From the NCBI GenBank assembly GCA_964459305.1, contig CAYWNA010000023.1, forward strand, positions 22,200-86,199: a stretch of DNA of 64,000 nt, in the 5' to 3' direction. Shown here piece by piece: positions 1-7,078 of the stretch. How positions within the stretch are numbered: position 1 is the stretch's first letter; each line of letters starts with the position of its first letter. Position numbers and translations under genes: made by a program. The DNA is from CAYWNA01 sp964459305 (GTDB taxonomy: Bacteria > Planctomycetota > Planctomycetia > Pirellulales > Pirellulaceae). A model generated the notes under the pieces. It was not told the DNA's origin and made no database searches. It was given only the letters and a program-made list of their open reading frames with translations.

Positions 1-1
1 C

Positions 2-235
2 GAAGGTCCCGACGCCGTCAAGCGGCTCGACAAGTACACTCGTGCGCTGACTCAAGTCGGGGGCAGTCAGGATGGACTCGTCGGCGAATGCAGGTGGATT
101 GTACGCACGCTCCGGCAACGAGCGGCGCTGATGATGGCCGTAGACCCAAGTTTTGCCGAGATCGCCACGGAAATCCGATCCAGAACACAAGAAGTGTTGC
201 TCAAGCCATCCGCCTACGAAGGAGCGCGTCACTGA
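2..235 (+). CDS. C-terminal fragment of an unidentified protein (5' end outside window)
   Basis: A reading frame enters from the left edge and stays open for 77 codons to a TGA at 233-235. The visible peptide is mostly helical and charged, with a basic stretch around residues 35-45 and an end reading ...SAYEGARH. I do not recognise the family and the missing N-terminus prevents a call. No other frame here is as long and as protein-like. The next gene lies on the opposite strand, so the two converge across about 370 bases that hold only a palindrome. Confidence 0.5.
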   Translation, partial: EGPDAVKRLDKYTRALTQVGGSQDGLVGECRWIVRTLRQRAALMMAVDPSFAEIATEIRSRTQEVLLKPSAYEGARH

Positions 236-496
236 CAGCAAGCAGCCCGGGACTCGCGCACGCCTTCGGACGTTCGGGGCACGTGCTCGTCATTGAGTCA
301 ATCCTCATACAGAGACGCACCCAGGACTCCACGCACCACTTTGGCGCGGCCCAGTCGGTCCCGCTCAAGAACCGTGCCCGCTACCAGCTTTCTTGTTGAT
401 ACGGCACGAGCAAAGAGACCAATAGTCGTCCGGTAATAGAACGCAGTGACGGATGGCTCTAGCGCTTTGTCAAATCTTAGTTTGCGGATTGAACTC

Positions 497-558
497 GTGA
501 GCGGCACGGCGCTAGCCGCCGGTTTTTTGACACCGGTGGCTAGCGCCATTCCGCTCAC
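497..558. repeat. Palindromic repeat (GCTAGC type) in convergent gap
   Basis: Outer arms GTGAGCGG / CCGCTCAC and inner arms GGCGCTAGCCGCCGGT / ACCGGTGGCTAGCGCC surround a T-rich loop. It lies between two converging genes and could fold as a bidirectional terminator-like hairpin, but there is no clear U-tract. Apart from this element, positions 236-602 hold nothing I can support. Confidence 0.6.
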
Positions 559-602
559 CAACCCAAACTCTTGCCTTTGACAGACCCCTAGCAGGTTGCC
601 GT

Positions 603-1496
603 CTACCCCTGATCATCCCCTGCCTTAGCCCGAAGTAGCCAGACGCCTTTCCGAACGTGCTTCACAAAGTCCTTCAGTGGCATTGGTTCGCTCTTGTCTG
701 TCTCCGGAAAGTGGACTTGGATGACCTTCGCCGTCTTGAGATCGCGAGTCAGAGTCAGAGTGATTTGGGCCGTATCCAACAAGAAGTAGAATCGGTTCAT
801 CGGCGGAAATGCGAAAGGGGCGAAATAGGCGCGGCTTCGTCCTTCCTCTTTCTTGATATTCACCTCTAGTTCGGCCTCAACCTCAAAGTACCGTCTCACA
901 ACATCAGATTTCCCTTGAGGATCGCGAGCGGCCTCAAGAGCTTCGAGAAATCCCGCGGGTAACTGAACTTGATCTTGGTCGGTGTGTGGAACACTCGGCT
1001 CGATTGTTTCGGCAGGCTGCTCTTGAACAATGGGTCCCTCCGATGCAGGTTCTTCTGATACAACACGCTGGCTCGCTTTCAGCTTGTCCAAGTGATCAAG
1101 CCCGGTGCGGAGTCTGCGAAGCTGGGCTCTGACCAATTGGACACGCGTGCGCACTTGCGAATGCTCGGCATGCATTTTCCTTAGTTGCTGCATGGATAAG
1201 TTTTGTTTGTGCAGCTCTTTCCGCCGGGCGGCGTTTTCCCACTGACCTACCTTCAGATCGAAGGAGTTGGACAGTCGATTGACGGCTGCAAACGCTTGGT
1301 CAATGTGCCCCATCTCGAATTCTTTTCTGGCGATATGAACGTCGGAGGCAATGCCCCCGGTGTCAACCGTAATCCTCCCATCTTGAATAAGACGCACGCT
1401 GTTAATGAGCTGTTGCACCCGGGAAAAGAGCGCAATATCCACGTCAGGCCCGCTGCGAGGGCCCGTCGTTTCGTTGTCGGGAGTTTCTTCACTCAT
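603..1496 (-). CDS. Hypothetical coiled-coil protein
   Basis: A 297-aa soluble protein of unknown function. The frame extends upstream to 1634, but the first 46 codons of that version read through the palindrome at 1530-1592, so I start at the ATG at 1496 (protein MSEETPDN...). Residues about 85-155 are rich in K, E, Q, R and L with heptad-like spacing and probably form a coiled coil. A Pro/Glu-rich linker follows at about 160-185. The C-terminal part is a mixed beta/alpha region that includes a KKEEGRSRAYFAPF segment. No signal peptide or membrane segment is visible, nor any enzyme motif. The gene stands alone. Confidence 0.6.
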   Translation of the reverse strand: MSEETPDNETTGPRSGPDVDIALFSRVQQLINSVRLIQDGRITVDTGGIASDVHIARKEFEMGHIDQAFAAVNRLSNSFDLKVGQWENAARRKELHKQNLSMQQLRKMHAEHSQVRTRVQLVRAQLRRLRTGLDHLDKLKASQRVVSEEPASEGPIVQEQPAETIEPSVPHTDQDQVQLPAGFLEALEAARDPQGKSDVVRRYFEVEAELEVNIKKEEGRSRAYFAPFAFPPMNRFYFLLDTAQITLTLTRDLKTAKVIQVHFPETDKSEPMPLKDFVKHVRKGVWLLRAKAGDDQG

Positions 1497-1529
1497 GTCG
1501 AGCCATGCCGCGGCCGGTAAGGAATGTCC

Positions 1530-1592
1530 GTAGCCGAAGTCGCCAGAGTTTGGTATTCCCAGCGCTGTCCAAAGTCTGGCGACTTCGGCTAC
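1530..1592. repeat. Palindromic repeat family A, copy 1
   Basis: A 63-bp inverted repeat with arms GTAGCCGAAGTCGCCAGA / TCTGGCGACTTCGGCTAC and an unrelated central loop. The same arms recur at 23549-23614, 52582-52644 and 57998-58062; this copy is in the opposite orientation to the last two. It sits just upstream of the likely start of the coiled-coil gene and artificially extends its reading frame. Confidence 0.85.
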
Positions 1593-1640
1593 CATGTCAA
1601 ATACGGAAGTCATTGTTCCCGCATCCCTTGGCACGTGAGT

Positions 1641-1678
1641 TTACCGCTTGATCAACTGGTTTTCCACCGGCTAGATGC
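1641..1678 (-). pseudogene. Scrap of a sulfatase 3' end
   Basis: On the minus strand this stretch reads PVENQLIKR followed by TAA. Those are the last residues and stop of the sulfatase encoded at 7925-9364. The nucleotide match covers about 38 bases with roughly four differences. Nothing upstream resembles the rest of a sulfatase, and the preceding codon is a stop. It looks like the remnant of a second copy lost by deletion next to the direct repeat that follows. Confidence 0.5.
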
Positions 1679-1731
1679 ACCACGCACGTAGATCGCGCGC
1701 GTGTTGTCAGTCGTTCATCCAAGAAATGGTC

Positions 1732-2053
1732 TCCGCAGGTCCCCTCTCCCCGCGCGGGAGAGGACAGGGTGAGAGGGTCGGAGTTGATTACGCCGAAGGC
1801 GTTACATTCCGCAGCCCAGGGTCAGCGACGCCGTGTAGCGGCGGAGCGCCACCCTGGGTCATCGGAGGATGGAAACGGTTGCGCCGAGGGCGTTACACAT
1901 GATGGAACGATGTGATAGCTCGTCATGTGTAACGCCTTCGGCGTAAATGGTCTTGGTGGATTGCCTACCCAGGGTGCGCGGCCGACCACGGCTGCACCGT
2001 GGCGGCGCGCGACCCTGGGCTATGGAATATAACCGCTTCGCGGTAGCAAAAGC
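1732..2053 (+). repeat. Direct repeat, copy 1 (composite of palindromes)
   Basis: About 322 bp repeated 390 bp downstream. From 1778 to 2053 I see no difference from 2168-2443. The unit carries internal inverted repeats: ACGCCGAAGGCGTTAC near 1791 against GTAACGCCTTCGGCGT near 1928, an inner pair GTTACACATGA / TCATGTGTAAC, and CCCAGGGT / ACCCTGGG arms. It opens with a CTCTCCCCGCGCGGGAGAG hairpin. No protein is supported; the short frames in it are by-products of the repeat. Confidence 0.85.
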
Positions 2054-2120
2054 GCAACATCAAGACTTGCGCTTCGGGCTTCTGTGGAATGGGTCAAACT
2101 TGACCGCGGGCGGTTTAACT

Positions 2121-2443
2121 TCCGCAGGTCCACTCTTCCCGCGCGGGAGAGGGCAAAGGTGGGAGCGTCGGAGTTGATTACGCCGAAGGCGTTACATTCC
2201 GCAGCCCAGGGTCAGCGACGCCGTGTAGCGGCGGAGCGCCACCCTGGGTCATCGGAGGATGGAAACGGTTGCGCCGAGGGCGTTACACATGATGGAACGA
2301 TGTGATAGCTCGTCATGTGTAACGCCTTCGGCGTAAATGGTCTTGGTGGATTGCCTACCCAGGGTGCGCGGCCGACCACGGCTGCACCGTGGCGGCGCGC
2401 GACCCTGGGCTATGGAATATAACCGCTTCGCGGTAGCAAAAGC
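2121..2443 (+). repeat. Direct repeat, copy 2
   Basis: Second copy of the unit at 1732-2053. The first 45 bases, around the CGCGCGGGAGAG hairpin, have diverged while the remaining 276 appear identical, so the duplication is recent or is being homogenised. It ends with CGGTAGCAAAAGC, as does copy 1. The spacer 2054-2120 is unique sequence. Confidence 0.85.
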
Positions 2444-2537
2444 AGACGTCCCGCCGTAAACGACAGGCCTAACACCGCCTACGGCGGAAACGGCCATGAA
2501 TAGCCGTGGATGAACCTGTCAGGATGAGTGAGGAGTG

Positions 2538-3782
2538 TCATTCTTCGCGCTTGTTCACGGACTGGTATCGAATCGACTCGCCGATTCGCTTTTGGAATTC
2601 GCTGGGCTTGAGCACTTCCAGGCGGCCGTCGTCGGTTTCGACGAGGTAGATGAGTTCGCGCTCAACGATCTCGGGGGCACCATCGATGATTTGGCCGGCG
2701 CCAGTGAAAGTGACGCTCGCCTCGTCGGTAACGCAGACGGCAAGCCAGTGCGGCTCCAACGTGTCGGGATTCCAACTGCTGATCGTGTTGTTCCCCGTGC
2801 CGACGGCCAGTTGTCCGTTGGCGGACCAAGAAACAGAGGTGGCGCCGGAACGGCCAACATTCCCGCCGGTTCCGCCGAAATTGGGCACAAACGAGCCCTT
2901 GGTTTGTCCGTCCACGCCCAGTAAGTGAACAGTTGAATCAACATAAGCCACGGCTATTCGCTGATCATCCGGGTGCCAGGCAAGACTGGCGATATGATGA
3001 TGGGGCGTTGATGTTGGCCCCTGGGCGCCGTCCGCCGACCAGAGTTGGACACAATTGGTTTCGCCTCCCGTTGCCAACCACTGTCCGTCGTGGCTCCACG
3101 CTGCGGCGTAAAGGCGGTTGGTGTGTCCAGTCAGGACAGATGCCTCTTGTCCTGATGCTGAAAATATCTTTGCGACGCGATCGACACCCACAGTGGCAAT
3201 CAAACGCTGGGCAGGATTCCAACTAACACCATTTGCTCTACCTTCGTGTGCATCGACAACCGTTGGGGCATCGTCGTTGTCACGTAATGACAGAATTATG
3301 AGTTTACCGCTATCGTCAACAACTGCCAGTTCGTCATCAAGCCAAGTGACTTGAGAACCGGAAAACGCAAACGTTTTCTGCGGCTCTGCGTCGCGGCGGC
3401 GCCACACATGGAGAGCGCCGTCATCTCCAATTGATGCCAGCGACCGGCCATCTGTTGACCACGCCACGCTCCAAGCCGCACGGTTGTGTCGCGGCAAGAC
3501 GTCGGTCGAGTCGCCCACGGTGTCATAGAAGCGAATAGCGCCGTCGTGCCCCGACGCTGCGAGTTGGTTACCCTTGGGATCCCAGGAAACACATGATGGT
3601 GTTGAGACTTGGCCCTGCACCGACCGCAGCAGTTCTCCCTCGATGCTCCAGACCTTCAACGTGCGGTCAGAACCCGATGTAGCCAACGTTGTGCCATCAG
3701 GACTCCAAGCGATACTCTGCACATCCCCCTGCGACGTCGGCCACTTCGAGATCACATGGCCGTTGGAGGACAAAAGTGTCAC
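2538..3782 (-). CDS. WD40-repeat C-terminal piece of a broken kinase gene
   Basis: A 414-codon frame beginning with a GTG that overlaps the upstream stop by four bases (GTGA, 3779-3782). It encodes about seven WD40 blades, recognisable by SIAWSPDGTTLATSGSDRTLKVW-type units (for example SVAWSTDGRSLASIGDD and AAAWSHDGQWLATGGE). Blades of this kind form a protein-interaction propeller. The first residues complete, in another frame, a blade begun at the end of the neighbouring upstream frame (FIAIGVLQAK | VTLLSSNGHVI). I therefore read it as part of the same ancestral kinase-WD40 gene, separated by a frameshift. Translation-coupled expression as a separate propeller is possible but less likely. 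Confidence 0.7.
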   Translation of the reverse strand: MTLLSSNGHVISKWPTSQGDVQSIAWSPDGTTLATSGSDRTLKVWSIEGELLRSVQGQVSTPSCVSWDPKGNQLAASGHDGAIRFYDTVGDSTDVLPRHNRAAWSVAWSTDGRSLASIGDDGALHVWRRRDAEPQKTFAFSGSQVTWLDDELAVVDDSGKLIILSLRDNDDAPTVVDAHEGRANGVSWNPAQRLIATVGVDRVAKIFSASGQEASVLTGHTNRLYAAAWSHDGQWLATGGETNCVQLWSADGAQGPTSTPHHHIASLAWHPDDQRIAVAYVDSTVHLLGVDGQTKGSFVPNFGGTGGNVGRSGATSVSWSANGQLAVGTGNNTISSWNPDTLEPHWLAVCVTDEASVTFTGAGQIIDGAPEIVERELIYLVETDDGRLEVLKPSEFQKRIGESIRYQSVNKREE

Positions 3783-5593
3783 TTCGCTTGTAACACCCCG
3801 ATCGCAATGAAGCTCCCCCTTGGAGCAATCGCAACAGAATAGGTGGCGTCTCTCTGAGCGTGCTCGGCCACCAGTTCACCCTCAAGCGACCAAAGTCGAA
3901 TTGCAGCGCCATTGTCTGTCAGTAGCGTCTTTCCATTGGGGTGCCAAAGTAAGCTGTAGTAACCAGCGTCCTCGATCGTTGCGATTTCTTCACCGTCCAA
4001 GTTCCAGATGGAGACCTTTCCGGTTCCGTCCGCTGCTGCGATCAAGTCACCAACCGGGCTCCAGGCGATCTGAGTCGGGTGCATGGAGATGCCTTCGGCA
4101 AGCGGCGTTTCCGAACCGTCTCGATCAACGATGCTGATCGATGTCGGCGTTTTGCTAAATGCGAGCTTCTGTCCATCGGGGCTCCAAGGCAATGAGCGAC
4201 TGCGGCAAGGTCCATCCACTGCAATCGCGTTTTCCCAACCTCGCTCAATGTTCCAGATGCGTATCGAATCAATGCACTGTAAAGCGAGTCGATTCCCCTC
4301 GGGATTCCAAGCAGCGACGCAATGGTAGAATTGACCGTTGGTGGGTAGAACTGCCTTTAGCTTGAGGGATTTCGCATCGAGAATGCGGACTTCGCCGGAA
4401 TGTGTGACGCAAGCGAGCAGCCCCTTGGCACTCCACGCGATCATCGCGATTGCCGTGGTAGGACGATGTGTCTGCACCTGCCAGCGTCTGATACCCTGCA
4501 GCTTCGCCGGTCGCGGTATCAGGCCGGGCAGGACATCTTCGGCCGAGCCGAGCGACCAAGGTTCGCCAGTGGCCGGGTCGGGAGACCCAGCCACAACAGG
4601 CTCTTGTTGTGGCCGGACTTCGGACGCGTGTTGTGGCCGGTCTCCTGACCGAGCCACGTCGTCGACCGAAGGTCTCACAGCGGCTACATGGACGATTTCC
4701 ACCAGCACGTCTTTGCCTCTGGTCAGTTGGAATGTCTTGTTCTTAATCTTCACGCCGTCGGGCGTGCCGCCGGCAATCTCGATTTCGTAGTCGCCCGAGT
4801 AGTAGGATGTTGCGTCCGGACGTTGTTTGATCTGGAACTGGTCGATGGACTGTTTATTGCGTTTGATGGTAACTTCGATCTCCGGATCGTACGCCGTGAT
4901 CTTGATCTCGCCTTTGTCGGTGGCCAAGCGAATCACCATCGCACCGGCGAACAGCCCGGCCAGTCCGAGCAGGATGGCAGCGATTTTGGTATTGCGGTTC
5001 CACCAAGCGGGAGCGCCGGCAGTGATTTCAACACCGGGAGGGCGAGGCTCCCGCCGAGCCGAAACCGCAGAAGAACTAGGCTCAGCAGGAGCTTCGCCCT
5101 CCCGAACTCCAGTTTTGAAACCGCTTTCACTCTTTTCCGTCCAAGTCTCGGTCATTGACGACGATAGGTGTTCTTCGGTGCCTCGGCGCGATGGTTCGTC
5201 GTCCGGCGTCGTGTCGCGATCACTGTGGGTAGTTTCGTGATACCGCGCGGACAAGGCGGCCAGGTCCGCACCCTCGGCAAGCCCTGACAATGCTTCGGCC
5301 ACTTCCTGCGGTGTGGAAAACCGATCGTCTGCATCCTTGGCCAGCATTTTTTCGAGGATCGCGGCCAGTTCGTCCGGTACGTCCGCACGCAGCGTCCCAA
5401 TCGCGGGGATCGGCTCGGTGGCCATGGCCTTCAGCTTTTTGATGACCGTGTTGTACTGTGCATCGGCATACGGGGCCTGGTCTGTCAGCAGCTTGAACAG
5501 CGTGGCACCCAGGCTGTAGATGTCCGCGCGTATATCCACGTCCTTGCTGTCGCCCGTCTGTTCCGGGGCCATGTAGTCGACCATGCCCATCAT
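3779..5593 (-). CDS. Kinase C-lobe, membrane segment and first WD40 blades (middle piece of broken gene)
   Basis: The first ATG is at 5593, inside the kinase activation loop (MMGMVDYMAPEQ). The same frame is open upstream and encodes KILDLGLARLHNGD, the DFG-like metal-binding motif. Residues 1-110 are the C-lobe of a Hanks-type kinase, including the D-R-Y-S-L-G-region and a DDRF...EEVAEAL helix. A Ser/Thr-rich juxtamembrane linker follows, then a membrane segment near 197-217 (IAAILLGLAGLFAGAMVIRL) and an extracytoplasmic part ending in WD40 blades. Two palindromic repeats are translated in frame inside the linkers, at 5036-5103 and 4569-4657. On its own this piece lacks the ATP-binding lobe and the catalytic HRD, so it cannot be an active kinase. 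Confidence 0.7.
   Translation of the reverse strand: MMGMVDYMAPEQTGDSKDVDIRADIYSLGATLFKLLTDQAPYADAQYNTVIKKLKAMATEPIPAIGTLRADVPDELAAILEKMLAKDADDRFSTPQEVAEALSGLAEGADLAALSARYHETTHSDRDTTPDDEPSRRGTEEHLSSSMTETWTEKSESGFKTGVREGEAPAEPSSSAVSARREPRPPGVEITAGAPAWWNRNTKIAAILLGLAGLFAGAMVIRLATDKGEIKITAYDPEIEVTIKRNKQSIDQFQIKQRPDATSYYSGDYEIEIAGGTPDGVKIKNKTFQLTRGKDVLVEIVHVAAVRPSVDDVARSGDRPQHASEVRPQQEPVVAGSPDPATGEPWSLGSAEDVLPGLIPRPAKLQGIRRWQVQTHRPTTAIAMIAWSAKGLLACVTHSGEVRILDAKSLKLKAVLPTNGQFYHCVAAWNPEGNRLALQCIDSIRIWNIERGWENAIAVDGPCRSRSLPWSPDGQKLAFSKTPTSISIVDRDGSETPLAEGISMHPTQIAWSPVGDLIAAADGTGKVSIWNLDGEEIATIEDAGYYSLLWHPNGKTLLTDNGAAIRLWSLEGELVAEHAQRDATYSVAIAPRGSFIAIGVLQAK
4569..4657. repeat. Two tandem hairpins translated in frame in the kinase gene
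   Basis: Two self-complementary units, 4569-4594 (GTGGCCGGGTC...CAGCCAC) and 4633-4657 (GTGGCCGGTCT...GAGCCAC), are separated by GTTGTGGCCGG repeats. On the minus strand they are translated as ARSGDRPQHASEVRPQQ...VAGSPDPATG, a low-complexity linker between the membrane segment and the WD40 region. The nucleotide symmetry points to an inserted repeat and not to selection on protein sequence. Confidence 0.6.
5036..5103. repeat. Palindromic repeat family B, in-frame copy in kinase gene
   Basis: Inverted repeat with arms GGGAGGGCGAGGCTCCCG... and ...AGGAGCTTCGCCCTCCC, inside the linker that precedes the membrane segment of the kinase. The minus-strand frame reads through it as REGEAPAEP...SARREPRPP with no stop. 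Related copies are at 6507-6631, 7780-7845 and 42061-42187, with half a copy at 7019-7043. Confidence 0.85.
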
Positions 5594-5607
5594 CTGGCCC
5601 GTCGAAG

Positions 5608-6471
5608 TCAGCTCGGCACGATCGCCGTTGTGCAGGCGAGCGAGACCGAGGTCGAGAATCTTGAGGACCCCCTCTCCCCGACCCTCTCCCCGGCGGGGAG
5701 AGGGAGTGTGTTGGCTGACTGCTGACTGCTGACGGCTAACATCAAATTCGATGGCTTGATGTCGCGGTGGACCAGACTGTGTTCGTGGGCATGCTCCAGA
5801 CCGATGGCGGCTTGGCGAATCAGTTCGCAGGCGTCGGCGATCGGCAGCGGGCCCAGTTGGCGAACAAGCTCGGACAAATCCACGCCATCCACATACTCCA
5901 TGACCAGGAAATGAGTGCCTTCGTGCTCGCCGGCATCGTGAGCGCCGACGATGTTCGGGTGTTCCAGTCGGCCGACGGCTCGCATCTCTTGCTCGAAACG
6001 GGCCACGGCATGAGCGTCCTTCATCCGATCCGCCGGCAGCACCTTGAGGGCGACCACCTTCTCCAGCTTGCGATGAAGCGCTTTGTAGACCGTTCCCATG
6101 CCACCCTGGCCCAGCTTGGCCAGGAGTTGATAGTCGCGGATCGCGCCCAAGTCTTCTGAAAATGGGGACGCGCTCGCATCAGGGCGGTCGATACCGGGCC
6201 CCGTACCGATGAACGACGGATCGCGGCCGATTGCCTGGACTACGGCCAGGACTTCTCGAAGTTTGGGTTCTTGAGCATACGGATCGGGCTCGCGCGGTTG
6301 TCGCAGGTTCGATACCAAGGTATCGCTGGGCTCGTGCGTAGCCACCAGCGCATCGGTGCAGACATGGCAGGCGTCCAAATGCACGTCGATCTGCTCGGAT
6401 CGTTCGTCGCTGACCTTGCCAAGGGCGTAGTCCATCAGTTCGCGTTCGTTGGGGCAATCCACGTGGGACAT
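5608..6471 (-). CDS. Anti-sigma-type zinc finger plus kinase N-lobe (first piece of broken gene)
   Basis: I start at the ATG at 6471, which has AAAGGA upstream. A longer frame to 6669 only translates the palindrome at 6507-6631. Residues 31-38 carry an H-x3-C-x2-C motif (HLDACHVC), as in zf-HC2 anti-sigma domains. The Hanks kinase domain begins at about 113 with the Gly loop GQGGMG (121-126), the Lys of ALK (143), and HRDIKPSNLML (235-245). After residue 245 the sequence turns into repeat-derived LPLPAGERVGERG and then frameshifted text before a stop. The expected continuation (KILDLGLAR) lies in another frame just downstream. The divergence coincides with the 70-bp insertion at 5668-5737. 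Confidence 0.75.
   Translation of the reverse strand: MSHVDCPNERELMDYALGKVSDERSEQIDVHLDACHVCTDALVATHEPSDTLVSNLRQPREPDPYAQEPKLREVLAVVQAIGRDPSFIGTGPGIDRPDASASPFSEDLGAIRDYQLLAKLGQGGMGTVYKALHRKLEKVVALKVLPADRMKDAHAVARFEQEMRAVGRLEHPNIVGAHDAGEHEGTHFLVMEYVDGVDLSELVRQLGPLPIADACELIRQAAIGLEHAHEHSLVHRDIKPSNLMLAVSSQQSANTLPLPAGERVGERGSSRFSTSVSLACTTAIVPS
5668..5737. repeat. Repeat insertion disrupting the kinase catalytic domain
   Basis: About 70 bp made of a CTCTCCCC...GGGGAGAG hairpin plus a short GCTGACTGCTGACTGCTGAC tandem tract. It lies exactly between the codons for HRDIKPSNLML and those for KILDLGLAR, which are normally separated by only about six residues. Its net length is not a multiple of three, so the kinase frame is lost. 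The hairpin resembles those that open both copies of the direct repeat at 1743 and 2131. Confidence 0.7.
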
Positions 6472-6506
6472 AATTTCGGTCCTTTTTTGCGCCGATTTCG
6501 TTGACG

Positions 6507-6631
6507 ATGTCCGGGAATTAGACATCCTGGAATCCGCGGTTATCGGGAGGGCGAGGCTCCCGCCGAGCCGCGTCTTGGTGCCGGAAATCAGGCTCAGCAG
6601 GAGCTTCGCCCTCCCAATTCCCAGACACCCT
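6507..6631. repeat. Extended family B element (MITE-like), copy 1
   Basis: About 125 bp with outer terminal arms TGTCCGGGAATT / AATTCCCAGACA enclosing the family B palindrome (GGGAGGGCGAGG... / ...CTTCGCCCTCCC). The reverse complement matches 42061-42187 along its whole length, including the asymmetric ATCCTGGAATCCGCGGTTATC segment. The element lies just upstream of the kinase start. Confidence 0.8.
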
Positions 6632-6876
6632 CGTATGGTTCCGATTCGAGGATAACTGAGAGCGATCAAAGCCCTCTATAAGGTTCAACGGAAAAGTCTG
6701 ACAGAAAAACCCAGAAAAGAGCCATCACGGGCGCAAGTGCCTGCTGGGTAATGGCTTGCCACGAGAGGCAAGTCTGTGCTCGTTTGTCGGAAGGAGGGCC
6801 ATTCATGGTCCTTCTTCGCCGTAGGCGATAGTCGGCCCGCCGTTTACGGCGGGTTCGCTGAGTTGTATGGCCTAAG

Positions 6877-6927
6877 GTAACCCGAAGCGTCAGTGAGGGG
6901 CTGATCCTTCGCTCACGCTTCGGGTTA
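6877..6927. repeat. Palindromic repeat family D, copy 1
   Basis: Arms GTAACCCGAAGCGTCAGTGA and TCGCTCACGCTTCGGGTTA around a short loop; a second copy is at 37100-37162. It lies in the 607-base gap between the sigma factor and the kinase start, which otherwise holds only other repeats. Confidence 0.8.
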
Positions 6928-7018
6928 TGATTGTTGATGCAAAGTGCTGTCAAGCACGGGCCGAATACCGCTGGCGCGGCAAAAGGGCGTGAACGCCCTT
7001 CCGTTTTCATCCATCCCT

Positions 7019-7043
7019 GGCTCAGCGGGAGCTTCGCCCTCCC
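7019..7043. repeat. Half copy of family B
   Basis: Only the right arm (GGCTCAGCGGGAGCTTCGCC then CTCCC) is present, preceded by an unrelated small inverted repeat AAGGGCGT / ACGCCCTT at about 6982-6999. It lies downstream of the sigma factor stop. Confidence 0.6.
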
Positions 7044-7078
7044 AAACGGAAGCTTCCGATGAATTCCGGGATGCGGTT

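Noticed and set aside
298..561. 87-codon minus-strand frame
   Set aside because: It runs through the GCTAGC palindrome at 497-558 and has no family likeness or ribosome site.
1675..2497. Several 70-80-codon frames on both strands
   Set aside because: They lie inside the direct repeat, are duplicated with it, and reflect its stop-poor palindromes; none has coding character.
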